Shown: positions 51,519 to 59,351 of the stretch, piece after piece
Layout: every line of letters starts with the position of its first letter
Position numbering within the stretch: the first letter of the stretch is position 1
Origin: Sinomicrobium weinanense
GTDB lineage: Bacteria; Bacteroidota; Bacteroidia; Flavobacteriales; Flavobacteriaceae
Assembly: GCF_018863395.1 (NCBI RefSeq)
Contig: NZ_JAHKRR010000001.1
Location: 682,001 to 746,000 of the forward strand
Length of the DNA stretch: 64,000 bases
Direction: 5' to 3'
The notes under the pieces: model-generated
Database searches by the model: none
What the model saw: the letters and a program-made list of their open reading frames with translations, nothing else
What the model was told of the DNA's origin: nothing
Made by a program: the position numbers and the translations under genes

Positions 51519-52364
51519 ATGGATACTAAAAAAGTTTGGTTTGTTACGGGAGCCTCCAAAGGCTTGGGATTGGCACTGGTGAAAAGATTATTGGCCGAAA
51601 ACCATTATGTCGCCGCCACTTCGAGGACGGTTGTAGCCCTGAAACAGAAAATATCCGATGTCTCCGATGTTTTTCTTCCGTTGGAAATGGATATTACAAA
51701 CGACCGGGAAGTAAAAGAAGCTGTTGAAAAAGTAACAGCTCATTTCGGACAGATTGATGTTGTGGTAAACAATGCCGGATATGGCCAGACCGGAACCGTA
51801 GAAGAACTATTGGACCGGGAGGTAAAACAAAACTTTGATGTCAACGTCTTTGGTGTGGCAAATGTCATTCGTTATACGGCGGCTCACCTCCGCCGGCAAA
51901 GGTCCGGTCATATTTTCAATATTTCATCCGTTGGAGGTTTTGTCGGCAGTTTCCCGGGATTTGGGGTTTATTGCAGCACCAAGTTTGCCCTTGCCGGTCT
52001 TACGGAAGCATTGGCCGAAGAAATGAAACCTTTCAATATCCGTACAACCCTTGTTTATCCCGGGTATTTCAGGACTGACTTTCTTACTTCAGGTTCTATA
52101 AAAACCCCGGAAGCTCCCATTGATGCTTATACAGAAGCAAGGAGAGCAGAACAGGTTCATTTTAATGAAATCGATGGAAACCAGCCCAACGACCCTGAAA
52201 AAGCTGCCGGGGTTATTCTTCAGTTGAGTGAATCGGATAATCCTCCTGTGCATTTCTTTATGGGAGAGGATGCCTGTCAATTTGCACAGCAGAAAATAGC
52301 CACGTTGCAACGGGCACTGGACGAAAATAAAATCTTGAGTTGTTCTACGGGATTTAAAAATTAA
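51519..52364 (+). CDS. Short-chain dehydrogenase/reductase (SDR)
   Basis: 281 residues from the ATG at 51519. Classical SDR: VTGASKGLGLALV (Gly-rich cofactor site), NNAGYG, HIFNISSVGG (catalytic Ser) and YCSTKFA (Tyr-x-x-x-Lys). The absence of an Asp after the second strand and a Ser-Arg there (ATSRTV) suggests NADP(H). It is divergent from the esterase operon and followed by an AraC regulator on the same strand. Substrate unknown. Confidence 0.93.
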   Translation: MDTKKVWFVTGASKGLGLALVKRLLAENHYVAATSRTVVALKQKISDVSDVFLPLEMDITNDREVKEAVEKVTAHFGQIDVVVNNAGYGQTGTVEELLDREVKQNFDVNVFGVANVIRYTAAHLRRQRSGHIFNISSVGGFVGSFPGFGVYCSTKFALAGLTEALAEEMKPFNIRTTLVYPGYFRTDFLTSGSIKTPEAPIDAYTEARRAEQVHFNEIDGNQPNDPEKAAGVILQLSESDNPPVHFFMGEDACQFAQQKIATLQRALDENKILSCSTGFKN

Positions 52365-52428
52365 AACATAAATTTATAGATGATATGGCCCGGGGATTTT
52401 GTCCTGAATTCCCGGGGCCTTCAATAAT

Positions 52429-52436
52429 TACTTTTG
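52429..52436 (+). promoter_or_regulatory. -7 box (TACTTTTG) of the AraC gene, leaderless position
   Basis: TACTTTTG matches TAnnTTTG and ends five bases before the ATG at 52442, predicting a leaderless transcript. A TTG lies 27 bases upstream (52399-52401), longer than the normal spacing. An imperfect CCCGGGG palindrome (52389-52419) overlaps this interval. Confidence 0.6.
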
Positions 52437-52441
52437 CAGTG

Positions 52442-53356
52442 ATGAAAACTACGCTTCAGTTCAATTCGATCAATGAATTTCATGAGTTTAGCAACCTGCC
52501 TAAACCAGAACATCCGCTAATCAGCCTGATCGATTACAGTATGGTGCAATATCCGGAGGATTATCACAGTATCAAATGGATACAAAATTTTTATTCCATT
52601 GGTTTAAAACGGAATGTATGCAAAAAATTCAATTACGGGCAACAACCTTATGATTTCGGGGAAGGCGTTATGGCATTAATAGCACCGCGGCAAATCCTTC
52701 ACATTGAAATAGACCCGGATGCAAAAGCCGACCCTTCCGGATGGTTATTGCTTATACATCCTGATTTTCTGTGGAATACGGACCTTGCCGGGAAGATCAA
52801 AAAGTACGATTTTTTCGGATATGCGGTCAATGAAGCCCTTTTTCTTTCGGAAAAAGAGGAAAATATGATGATTGATATTTTTAAAAATATTCAGCGCGAA
52901 TATCAGTCTAATATCGATAAATTCAGTCAGGACATCATTATTGCCCAGATAGTATTGTTGCTCAATTATACCGAACGTTTTTATGAACGGCAATTTATTA
53001 CCCGTCAGATTACCAATCATAAGATACTGGGCCGGCTGGAAGATCTGTTAAACCGTTATTTTGATGCGGATGACCTGATCGATAAAGGCATTCCAAGCGT
53101 GAAGGAAGTAGCGGACCGGCTGAACCTTACACCTAATTACCTGAGCAGTTTGCTTAAAGTTCTGACAGGGCAGAGTACACAACAGCATATTCACGGCAAA
53201 TTGATTGAAAAGGCGAAGGAAAAACTGTCTACCACCGGGCTTTCAGTAAGCGAAATTGCTTATGAGCTGGGGTTTGAATACCCGGCATCATTTAACAAAT
53301 TATTCAAATCGAAAACGACTTTATCTCCTTTGGAGTTCAGGAGGTCCTTTAATTAA
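52442..53356 (+). CDS. AraC-family transcriptional regulator
   Basis: 304 residues from the ATG at 52442, set by the promoter box at 52429-52436. The N-terminal ~190 residues form a ligand-sensing domain without an obvious known motif. The C-terminal ~100 residues are two helix-turn-helix motifs: VKEVADRLNLTPNYLSSLLKVLTGQ and then LSVSEIAYELGFEYPASFNKLFKSKTTLSPLEFR. Probably regulates the SDR upstream of it (77-base gap) or itself. Single gene. Confidence 0.92.
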   Translation: MKTTLQFNSINEFHEFSNLPKPEHPLISLIDYSMVQYPEDYHSIKWIQNFYSIGLKRNVCKKFNYGQQPYDFGEGVMALIAPRQILHIEIDPDAKADPSGWLLLIHPDFLWNTDLAGKIKKYDFFGYAVNEALFLSEKEENMMIDIFKNIQREYQSNIDKFSQDIIIAQIVLLLNYTERFYERQFITRQITNHKILGRLEDLLNRYFDADDLIDKGIPSVKEVADRLNLTPNYLSSLLKVLTGQSTQQHIHGKLIEKAKEKLSTTGLSVSEIAYELGFEYPASFNKLFKSKTTLSPLEFRRSFN

Positions 53357-53442
53357 CTTGTAAGGTTGATGGAATGATTATGTTACGATTGGTTTGTTTG
53401 AAGTCGGAGGAGAGTAGGATTACTTTGCTGTCGTCGCCCGGT

Positions 53443-53615
53443 GGTGATCCGTAAGGGTGCCCCTTACTCAAAGTTTTCAAAACGCCGCCTTACAAAAACG
53501 CTGTGTACTTTTTCACGTCAGCTTTTTCAGAACAACCAGGATTACCTCGCTGTCGCTCGGTGATCCGTAAGGGTGCCCCTTACTCAAAGTTTTCAAAACG
53601 CCGCCTTACAAAAAC
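53443..53615. repeat. 57-bp direct repeat next to tRNA-Tyr (tandem array of decayed tRNA-end units)
   Basis: Two identical 57-base copies (53443-53499 and 53559-53615), 116 bases apart, start GGTGATCCGTAAGGGTGCC. The sequence between and before them is also similar (AGGATTAC.T.GCTGTCG), and the interval 53499-53545 resembles 53615-53665, which runs into the tRNA 3' end (GCAGGATTCG). The tandem unit therefore includes a decayed copy of the tRNA-Tyr 3' end plus its flank. Confidence 0.85.
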
Positions 53616-53652
53616 CTATCGGCTTTTGACGCCGGCTTATTTGAAAACTTTG

Positions 53653-53735
53653 TGGGGAGAGCAGGATTCGAACCTGCGAAGGTAAAAACCAACAGATTTA
53701 CAGTCTGTCCTCGTTGGCCGCTTGAGTATCTCCCC
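53653..53735 (-). tRNA. tRNA-Tyr (anticodon GTA)
   Basis: 83 bases on the minus strand. Acceptor stem GGGGAGA/TCTCCCC with discriminator A at 53653; T arm GCAGGTTCGAATCCTGC; anticodon stem ACAGA/TCTGT around the loop CTGTAAA, giving GTA at 53699-53701; a long variable arm as expected for a bacterial tyrosine tRNA. CCA is not encoded. A37 sits in an A36-A37-A38 run, the MiaA target. Preceded by a consensus promoter. Confidence 0.96.
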
Positions 53736-53776
53736 GAACCTATATATAAGAACGTCCGCATGGCAAACGAACGGTG

Positions 53777-53806
53777 CAAATATAGTGCGGTTTTGCGATT
53801 GTGCAA
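53777..53806 (-). promoter_or_regulatory. Consensus promoter of tRNA-Tyr (TTG-N19-TATATTTG)
   Basis: On the minus strand TTG (plus CAA 53804-53806), 19 bases, then TATATTTG (plus CAAATATA 53777-53784). It ends 41 bases before the mature 5' end of the tRNA. This is the clearest promoter in the window. Confidence 0.8.
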
Positions 53807-53886
53807 GGAAAAAATAACGGAAGTTTACACCGGAAAACACAACTGTTTGAGTATGAAAACCGTCCGGGGGTGAAAATAATTGATAA

Positions 53887-54825
53887 TCACCGCTTACTAA
53901 CTATCCGTGCAGAAAGATCGCCAAGTACCTCCCGGATGTCACACTCGTGATCGTACCAGGTAATATCTTCCTGTTTCCGGAACCAGGTAAGCTGGCGTTT
54001 GGCAAAACGGCGGGTGTTCTTTTTAATTTCGGAGATGGCAAATTCCAGGCTGCACCGGTTTTCGAAATATTCAAATAATTCCTTGTACCCCACGGTCTGT
54101 AAAGCGTTGAGGTGTTTATAGGGGAAGAGGGATTCGGCTTCCTGTAATAAGCCGTTTTCTATCATGATGTCCACCCTGCGGTTAATACGGTCGTAAATGA
54201 TCTTCCGTTCTGCCGTCAACCCTATGATGATGGGTATAAAGTTCCTTTTTTTTGTCTTTTGGGATAAAAAGGAAGAATAGGGCTGGCCTGTTCCTGTACA
54301 GATCTCAAGTGCTCTGATAAGCCTGTGCGGGTTTTCCCGGTCTACCCGCTTATAGTAATCCGGGTCCAGTTCTTCCAGCCTGGCCTGAAGGGAAGCCAGG
54401 CCTTTTTCCTCAAGATCACGGTTGAGTTGTTCCCGGATCTCCGGGGCCACTTCCGGAAATTCGTCGAGCCCGTTCAGCACGGCATTGACATATAAACCGC
54501 TCCCGCCTGCCATAACGACCGCCTTATTGTTGCGGAAGAGTTCGTTGAGCACCGTCATGGCTTCCCGCTCAAAATCCCCGACAGAATAGTCGTCAAAGAT
54601 GCTTTTGTGCTGTATGAAGTGGTGAGGGACGGTCGCCAGTTCTTCTTCAGCCGGTACTGCGGTCCCGATATTCATTTCCCTGAAAAACTGCCGGGAATCG
54701 GAAGACAGGACCTCGGTTTGAAAATGCCTGGCTATTTCAATGGCCAGTGATGTTTTTCCGATGGCGGTGGGGCCTACAACGGTTATCAGGTATTTGTTTT
54801 TTTCCGGTCTTAAGGCTCTGGGCAT
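53887..54825 (-). CDS. miaA: tRNA dimethylallyltransferase
   Basis: 312 residues from the ATG at 54825 (the in-frame region upstream lies in the end of the ion channel gene). P-loop VVGPTAIGKTSLA, then VLSSDSRQFFREMNIGTA, FDDYSVGDFERE, MAGGSGLYVNAVLNGLDE and NPHRLIRALEI, all MiaA signatures. It adds a dimethylallyl group to A37 of tRNAs reading UNN codons, including tRNA-Tyr, whose gene is 150 bases downstream on the same strand. It starts 16 bases after the ion channel stop, so they are probably co-transcribed. Confidence 0.96.
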   Translation of the reverse strand: MPRALRPEKNKYLITVVGPTAIGKTSLAIEIARHFQTEVLSSDSRQFFREMNIGTAVPAEEELATVPHHFIQHKSIFDDYSVGDFEREAMTVLNELFRNNKAVVMAGGSGLYVNAVLNGLDEFPEVAPEIREQLNRDLEEKGLASLQARLEELDPDYYKRVDRENPHRLIRALEICTGTGQPYSSFLSQKTKKRNFIPIIIGLTAERKIIYDRINRRVDIMIENGLLQEAESLFPYKHLNALQTVGYKELFEYFENRCSLEFAISEIKKNTRRFAKRQLTWFRKQEDITWYDHECDIREVLGDLSARIVSKR

Positions 54826-54841
54826 ATTGGTTTTGAAAGCA

Positions 54842-55711
54842 TTAAAATAGTTGTTCCGTATTGTCCAGGGGGCTGCCACAATGATGGCAATACCGCGCTC
54901 CTGCAATATGGTTTTCGGTATTGCATTGGCTGCACATATTTTTCCTGACCACCGGATCTGTTTGTTCATTTTCTCTTGTTCTACGCTTGCTCCTGGCATA
55001 TTCCACAGTGACGATCCCGGTGGGGACTGCAATGATCCCGTATCCCAGGATCATGATAAGTATGGCGATAAACTGCCCGAGTTCCGTTTGCGGGGCAATA
55101 TCACCATAGCCTACCGTGGTAAGGGTTACGATGGTCCAGTAAATACTCCTGGGAATACTGGTAAACCCGTTTTCTTCTCCTTCAATAATAAACATCAGCG
55201 ACCCGATAACCACCGAGATAATTAGTACGGTATATAAAAAGACCGCTATTTTGGTCCGGCTTGCTTTCAGAGCTGTCTTTAATTGAGAAGCCTCTCCGAT
55301 AAACCGCATCAGTTTCATGATCCGGAACACCCGTAGCAGGCGTAACGAACGGATCGTGGCCAGCACGTGGGTACCTGTAAAGAAATAGGAGAGGTACATC
55401 GGCAGAATGGCTATGAGGTCTATAATGCCGTAAAAACTAAAAATATAAGTCCAGGACTTTTTGATGGTAATGATACGGAGAATGTATTCTGCCGTGAAAA
55501 TCAATGTAATGACCCATTCGGAGATCAGCAGGATTTCGTGGTATTTCTGGTCTATTTCCTCTACGCTTTCCAGCATAACGATAAGAATGCTGAGCATAAT
55601 GAGAAAGAGTATAATTATATCAAACAGCCTTCCTGCAGGGGTGTTGGTACCGTATATGATGACACGGGCCTTCTGTTTCCATAATTCGTATTTGGTCTTG
55701 GTCGTTTTCAC
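54842..55711 (-). CDS. Voltage-gated-type potassium channel with C-terminal zinc ribbon
   Basis: 289 residues; the start is GTG. Six helices: S1 ~28-48, S2 ~62-82, S3 ~90-110, S4 with RSLRLLRVFRIMKLMR (six basic residues, a voltage-sensor pattern), S5 ~150-172, S6 ~215-238. The pore loop holds TTVGYGD, the potassium filter. Beyond S6 the tail carries a two-pair Cys ribbon (CSQCNTENHIAGARYCHHC), unusual for this family. It lies between an exonuclease and miaA on the same strand. Confidence 0.9.
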   Translation of the reverse strand: MKTTKTKYELWKQKARVIIYGTNTPAGRLFDIIILFLIMLSILIVMLESVEEIDQKYHEILLISEWVITLIFTAEYILRIITIKKSWTYIFSFYGIIDLIAILPMYLSYFFTGTHVLATIRSLRLLRVFRIMKLMRFIGEASQLKTALKASRTKIAVFLYTVLIISVVIGSLMFIIEGEENGFTSIPRSIYWTIVTLTTVGYGDIAPQTELGQFIAILIMILGYGIIAVPTGIVTVEYARSKRRTRENEQTDPVVRKNMCSQCNTENHIAGARYCHHCGSPLDNTEQLF

Positions 55712-55768
55712 TTTTTTGAGTGCAGTACAATGAATGATGATAGCGGACTATCATCGTGTAAAAATTAT

Positions 55769-57148
55769 TTAAGGGGCAAACTCCACGATCTTGTACCCGT
55801 TGTGTTTTCTCAGGTACATCTGGATAATATGTCGGGCATCGGCATTGTTTTTCATGGGGGTAAGCACTTTTTTCAGGATGTCAATATTGTTTACCTGATA
55901 GTTTAAGTCATAAAACGCAATTCCTTTAAAATCATTGTTTTCTATCATAACAACACTTCGTTCTCCGGTTGCTCTTCCTTTGTGGATAATAAGCATGTTT
56001 TTGTGGGGATAGCTGTATTTTTTTACGGCTTCTTCCACACGCTTATTGTATGTTTCTGCGGGTTCGAGGTTTATACAGGCACCGTTGCATTTCTGTATGG
56101 TGTAGTTAAAGCAATGTTTTTTGGAGTCGGACAGTCCGTTGAGTTTATTGCACAGGGTAAATTCTTCCGTGAGTTTGTATAATGTGTTTTTGGCTTCGTG
56201 GACGGATGTAAAGGTGGTGACGGGTTTTTTGGCTGCAGGGGGCCGGCCGTTGAGTTGCTCGGCAAACAATTCGGTGTAACCGCTGCCATTTTGTTTTTGA
56301 AACAGGCCGTAGGAAAACAATTTGCGCTTTCTGGCCCTGTTATATCGTGGCTGGTTCTTTTTTATTTCCTCGTTCTCCTTTAAAAGGGCTATGAGTTCGT
56401 TCCCCGTTTCCTCGTAGGTAACAGCCACGACCTCCTTTTGGATGAACCTGGCTTTTTTGGAAGTCCGGGTAAAATGCTGGTTTACCCGTTTTCTGATGTT
56501 TTTGCTCTTGCCTATATAGATAATGTTGCCGTCTTCCTTGTGGATGTAGTAAACCCCCACGGTTTCGGGAAGTTTTTCCACAATATTGAGCAGCTTTGGG
56601 GATAAGGTACCTGTATTTTCAGATTTTATACTGTGCTTTACGATGTCTTTTGCCTGGTCTTTGGCGAGCAACAGTTTAAAGAGCTTTACCGTGGCCTGGG
56701 CATCGCCACCCGCCCGGTGTCTGTCACTTACGGGAATACCCAGAGAGCGTACCAGTTTGCCCAGACTATAAGACTCGGCATCGGGAATGAGTTTTTGAGA
56801 AAGCTCTACCGTACAGATCGTTTTTCTTTTGTAGTCAAAACCGAGCCGGTGGAATTCTGTTCTCAAGATCCGGTAGTCGAACTGTGCGTTGTGGGCCACC
56901 AGGATACAATCTTCGGTAATTTCCACAATGCGCTTGGCCACTTCGTAAAACTTGGGGGCCGACCGTAACATGTTGTTATTGATCCCTGTGAGATTTACTA
57001 CAAAGGGCTGTATTTCCCGTTCGGGATTGACAAGGCTGATAAAACGGTCCGTGACCTTATGCCCGTCATATTTATATATGGCAATTTCCGTAATGCCTTC
57101 TTCATTATATTGCCCACCTGTGGTTTCTATGTCTAAAATAGCGTACAT
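55769..57148 (-). CDS. DEDD exonuclease (PolC-epsilon-like) fused to GIY-YIG nuclease domain
   Basis: 459 residues. The N-terminal ~170 residues are a DnaQ-type 3'-5' exonuclease: YAILDIETTG (Asp, Glu), ILVAHNAQFDYRIL and the HRAGGDAQATVKLF block (His, Asp). The following domain (~195-285) is GIY-YIG (VGVYYIHKEDGNIIYIGKSKNIRKRV), related to UvrC/Cho. A ~170-residue C-terminal region follows. I know this fusion as an uncharacterised protein common in Bacteroidota and also present in actinobacteria; it may act in a UvrC/Cho-like excision or in processing branched ends. Confidence 0.92.
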   Translation of the reverse strand: MYAILDIETTGGQYNEEGITEIAIYKYDGHKVTDRFISLVNPEREIQPFVVNLTGINNNMLRSAPKFYEVAKRIVEITEDCILVAHNAQFDYRILRTEFHRLGFDYKRKTICTVELSQKLIPDAESYSLGKLVRSLGIPVSDRHRAGGDAQATVKLFKLLLAKDQAKDIVKHSIKSENTGTLSPKLLNIVEKLPETVGVYYIHKEDGNIIYIGKSKNIRKRVNQHFTRTSKKARFIQKEVVAVTYEETGNELIALLKENEEIKKNQPRYNRARKRKLFSYGLFQKQNGSGYTELFAEQLNGRPPAAKKPVTTFTSVHEAKNTLYKLTEEFTLCNKLNGLSDSKKHCFNYTIQKCNGACINLEPAETYNKRVEEAVKKYSYPHKNMLIIHKGRATGERSVVMIENNDFKGIAFYDLNYQVNNIDILKKVLTPMKNNADARHIIQMYLRKHNGYKIVEFAP

Positions 57149-57242
57149 ACTCCCTTTCCCCCCTGGGGAATTATGGATTTCACTTCTTCTTATAATTTCT
57201 TTTTTATTCCGGGCTTACCGTTGTCTCCGTATTTTCCGGAGA

Positions 57243-57902
57243 TCAATGGTAATTCCGCGCCCCAAATATACTACTTCCTATTCTAACCATGGTACTGCCG
57301 CAATCTATGGCCATAGTATAATCGCCACTCATTCCCATGGATAATGTATTTATTTCGGGCCTGTTATGTGCTATTTTAACGAAAAGGGACCTGAGAGTCT
57401 GGAATTCTCTTTTTACCTGGTCCTGATTATCCGTAAAGGTTGCCATTCCCATTATCCCCGTGATCTTAACATGTTTCATGGCCTGAAATTCTTCAGATTC
57501 CAGCAGGGCAAGGGCTTCTTCTTCGCTCAGGCCGAACTTGGTGTCTTCTTCCGCAATGTGTATTTGCAAAAGACAGGAGATCACGCGTTGGTGTTTTGCG
57601 GCCTGTTTCTCTATTTCCTTAAGCAGTTTAAGGCTGTCCACACCGTGGATGAGGGAGACAAATTCGGCCATATATTTAACCTTGTTGCGTTGCACATGAC
57701 CTATCATGTGCCATTCCACATCCCCGGGCATTTGCTGCCACTTTTCGGTCATTTCCTGTATTTTGTTCTCCCCGAAGATCCGTTGCCCGGCATTATAGGC
57801 TTCCATAAGGTCACTTATGGGTTTGGTCTTGGACACCGCTACCAGGGTAACGTGCTCCGGAAGCTCATTTTTCAGGTTTCTGAGGTTTTCGGAAATACTC
57901 AT
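57243..57902 (-). CDS. yggS: PLP homeostasis protein, YggS/PLPBP family
   Basis: 219 residues. The PLP-binding lysine is in LVAVSKTKPISDL (Lys25), FGENKIQEM and VEWHMIGHVQRNKVKYM are family blocks, and the phosphate site is in SMGMSGDYTMAI with IRIGSSIFG-type sequence at the end. It is a single-domain alanine-racemase-fold protein that binds PLP and buffers it; no enzymatic activity is generally found. Downstream of the DUF1015 gene (77 bases). Confidence 0.94.
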   Translation of the reverse strand: MSISENLRNLKNELPEHVTLVAVSKTKPISDLMEAYNAGQRIFGENKIQEMTEKWQQMPGDVEWHMIGHVQRNKVKYMAEFVSLIHGVDSLKLLKEIEKQAAKHQRVISCLLQIHIAEEDTKFGLSEEEALALLESEEFQAMKHVKITGIMGMATFTDNQDQVKREFQTLRSLFVKIAHNRPEINTLSMGMSGDYTMAIDCGSTMVRIGSSIFGARNYH

Positions 57903-57930
57903 TTTTCAGTTTTAGCTATTTACAAGCAAC

Positions 57931-57972
57931 AAATCTAACATCTAATATCTAAAGTCTAAAATCTAAAATCTA
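57931..57972. repeat. 8-base tandem repeats (ATCTAAA type)
   Basis: Six or seven variants of ATCTAAA/AATCTAAC run head to tail between the DUF1015 and yggS genes (57931-57972). Similar in style, not in sequence, to the tandem tracts near 783, 6456 and 9735. Confidence 0.55.
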
Positions 57973-57979
57973 TATAAAC

Positions 57980-59215
57980 CTAAAACTCATAGATCGTCAT
58001 CCCGCTGCGTAACTTGGGCTCGATATATGTGCTTTTCGGCGGCATTTGCAGGCCTTCGTCCGCTATTTTTTTGATCTCATCTATCGTTACGGGCAACATA
58101 CCGAAGCCTACATCGTATTTGTTCTTATCGATCAGTGATTTCATTTCCACAACATTGTCTTTCCCACAGCCATACGCGATGCGGCCGTCGTTCCTCAGGT
58201 CTCCGATACCGAGGATAGGCTCCAGGATGGTCTTGTAAAGGATCTGGGTATCCAGAGTACTCAGGGGGGCGGAAAAGTCATAGATCGTTTTCCGGAGATA
58301 GAGCGAATAGAACTCTCCGTCCAGGTACATGGTAAAGTGGTGTTTTTTAGAGGGGCGGTAGAGTTCTTCCCCGCGGTTTTCAATACGGTACCACTCGTCC
58401 AGCCGGATCAGGAAATCTTCTTTGGAAAGGCCGTTAAGCCCCTTGATCATCCGGTTGAACTCATAGATCCTGAGATCGGATTCCGGGATAAAGTAGCTCA
58501 TAAAATAATTATAAGCCTCTTTGCCCGTATGCCCGGGATTTTCCGTTTTCAGGTTATCCGCAAGCAAACAGGAGGAGGCCGAACGATGATGTCCGTCCGC
58601 GATATAGATATCACCTATTTGCTCAAATTCCTTTTGAACCACAGCTATTTTTTCCGGGTCGGAGAGCTTCCACAAGAAGTGTGTTATCCGGTCGGTCGTG
58701 GTAAACTCATATTCAGGAATGGTGGAGGTTATGTCGGTTATGATGTTTTCTATAAGATTATTGTCCGGGTACGTAAGAAGTACCGGTTCCGTATTGAAAC
58801 CTACGGTTTTAAGGTACTCCATAAATAACTCTTCGCGCGATTGTATGGTGGCTTCGTGCTTTTTAATGATATTATTCCTGTAATCCCCGGCACTTGCACC
58901 ACCCAGGATACCGCAGAAGGTATGTTTTCTTGTTTTTTGCTTATAGATATAGAGTGAAGGAGTTTCGTCCTGGATAAAGATGTGGTCTTCCCGGAACTCC
59001 AGGTAACGGTTACGCACCAGTTTAAAGCGGTTCTCTCCCGAAACTTCCCGGTGATATTTATAGCCGGGGTTTACGATATGTAAAAAGGAGAAAGGATTGT
59101 ACTTCAGCCGGGATTCCCGTTCCTTCCTGGAATAACTTTCATAGGAACGCGAGGCTACCAGGCCCACTTTGTCTTTTGTGGGGCGAACGGCTTTGAAGGG
59201 TTGTATTGTTGCCAT
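57980..59215 (-). CDS. DUF1015 family protein
   Basis: 411 residues, soluble. The N-terminal IQPFKAVRPTKDKVG block, the strongly conserved IADGHHRSASSCLLA, the segment AYNYFMSYFIPESDLRIYEFNR and the C-terminal YDVGFGMLPVTIDEIKKIADEGLQMPPKSTYIEPKL fit DUF1015, a family conserved across bacteria and often encoded near serine biosynthesis genes. No function has been shown. First of a group of three on this strand with yggS and the exonuclease-GIY-YIG gene downstream. Confidence 0.88.
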   Translation of the reverse strand: MATIQPFKAVRPTKDKVGLVASRSYESYSRKERESRLKYNPFSFLHIVNPGYKYHREVSGENRFKLVRNRYLEFREDHIFIQDETPSLYIYKQKTRKHTFCGILGGASAGDYRNNIIKKHEATIQSREELFMEYLKTVGFNTEPVLLTYPDNNLIENIITDITSTIPEYEFTTTDRITHFLWKLSDPEKIAVVQKEFEQIGDIYIADGHHRSASSCLLADNLKTENPGHTGKEAYNYFMSYFIPESDLRIYEFNRMIKGLNGLSKEDFLIRLDEWYRIENRGEELYRPSKKHHFTMYLDGEFYSLYLRKTIYDFSAPLSTLDTQILYKTILEPILGIGDLRNDGRIAYGCGKDNVVEMKSLIDKNKYDVGFGMLPVTIDEIKKIADEGLQMPPKSTYIEPKLRSGMTIYEF

Positions 59216-59312
59216 GAATCAAAAAATCTGTTTTTTTAGGGGTTATACCCAAACGTTAAGAGGCAGTAGGAACCATCCTTTCAGCCTAAAAAACCTAAAA
59301 CGTCCAACCGGT

Positions 59313-59336
59313 AGAGACGCACGGCCGTGCGTCTCT
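59313..59336. repeat. 24-base perfect palindrome (AGAGACGCACGG-CCGTGCGTCTCT)
   Basis: A perfect 24-base palindrome in the spacer between the 3-hydroxyacyl-CoA dehydrogenase and DUF1015 genes. The same GAGACGCACGGCCGTGCGTCTC core occurs in many unrelated bacterial genomes, especially cyanobacteria and Bacteroidota, as an intergenic repeat. No T-run. Confidence 0.8.
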
Positions 59337-59351
59337 GACCAGGTATCTATT

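Noticed and set aside
53443-53615. Direct repeats as a CRISPR array
   Set aside because: Only two identical units, 57 bases long, with a related rather than unique spacer, and no cas genes.
53606-53873. Small frames over the tRNA-Tyr region
   Set aside because: They overlap a tRNA gene with complete cloverleaf pairing.
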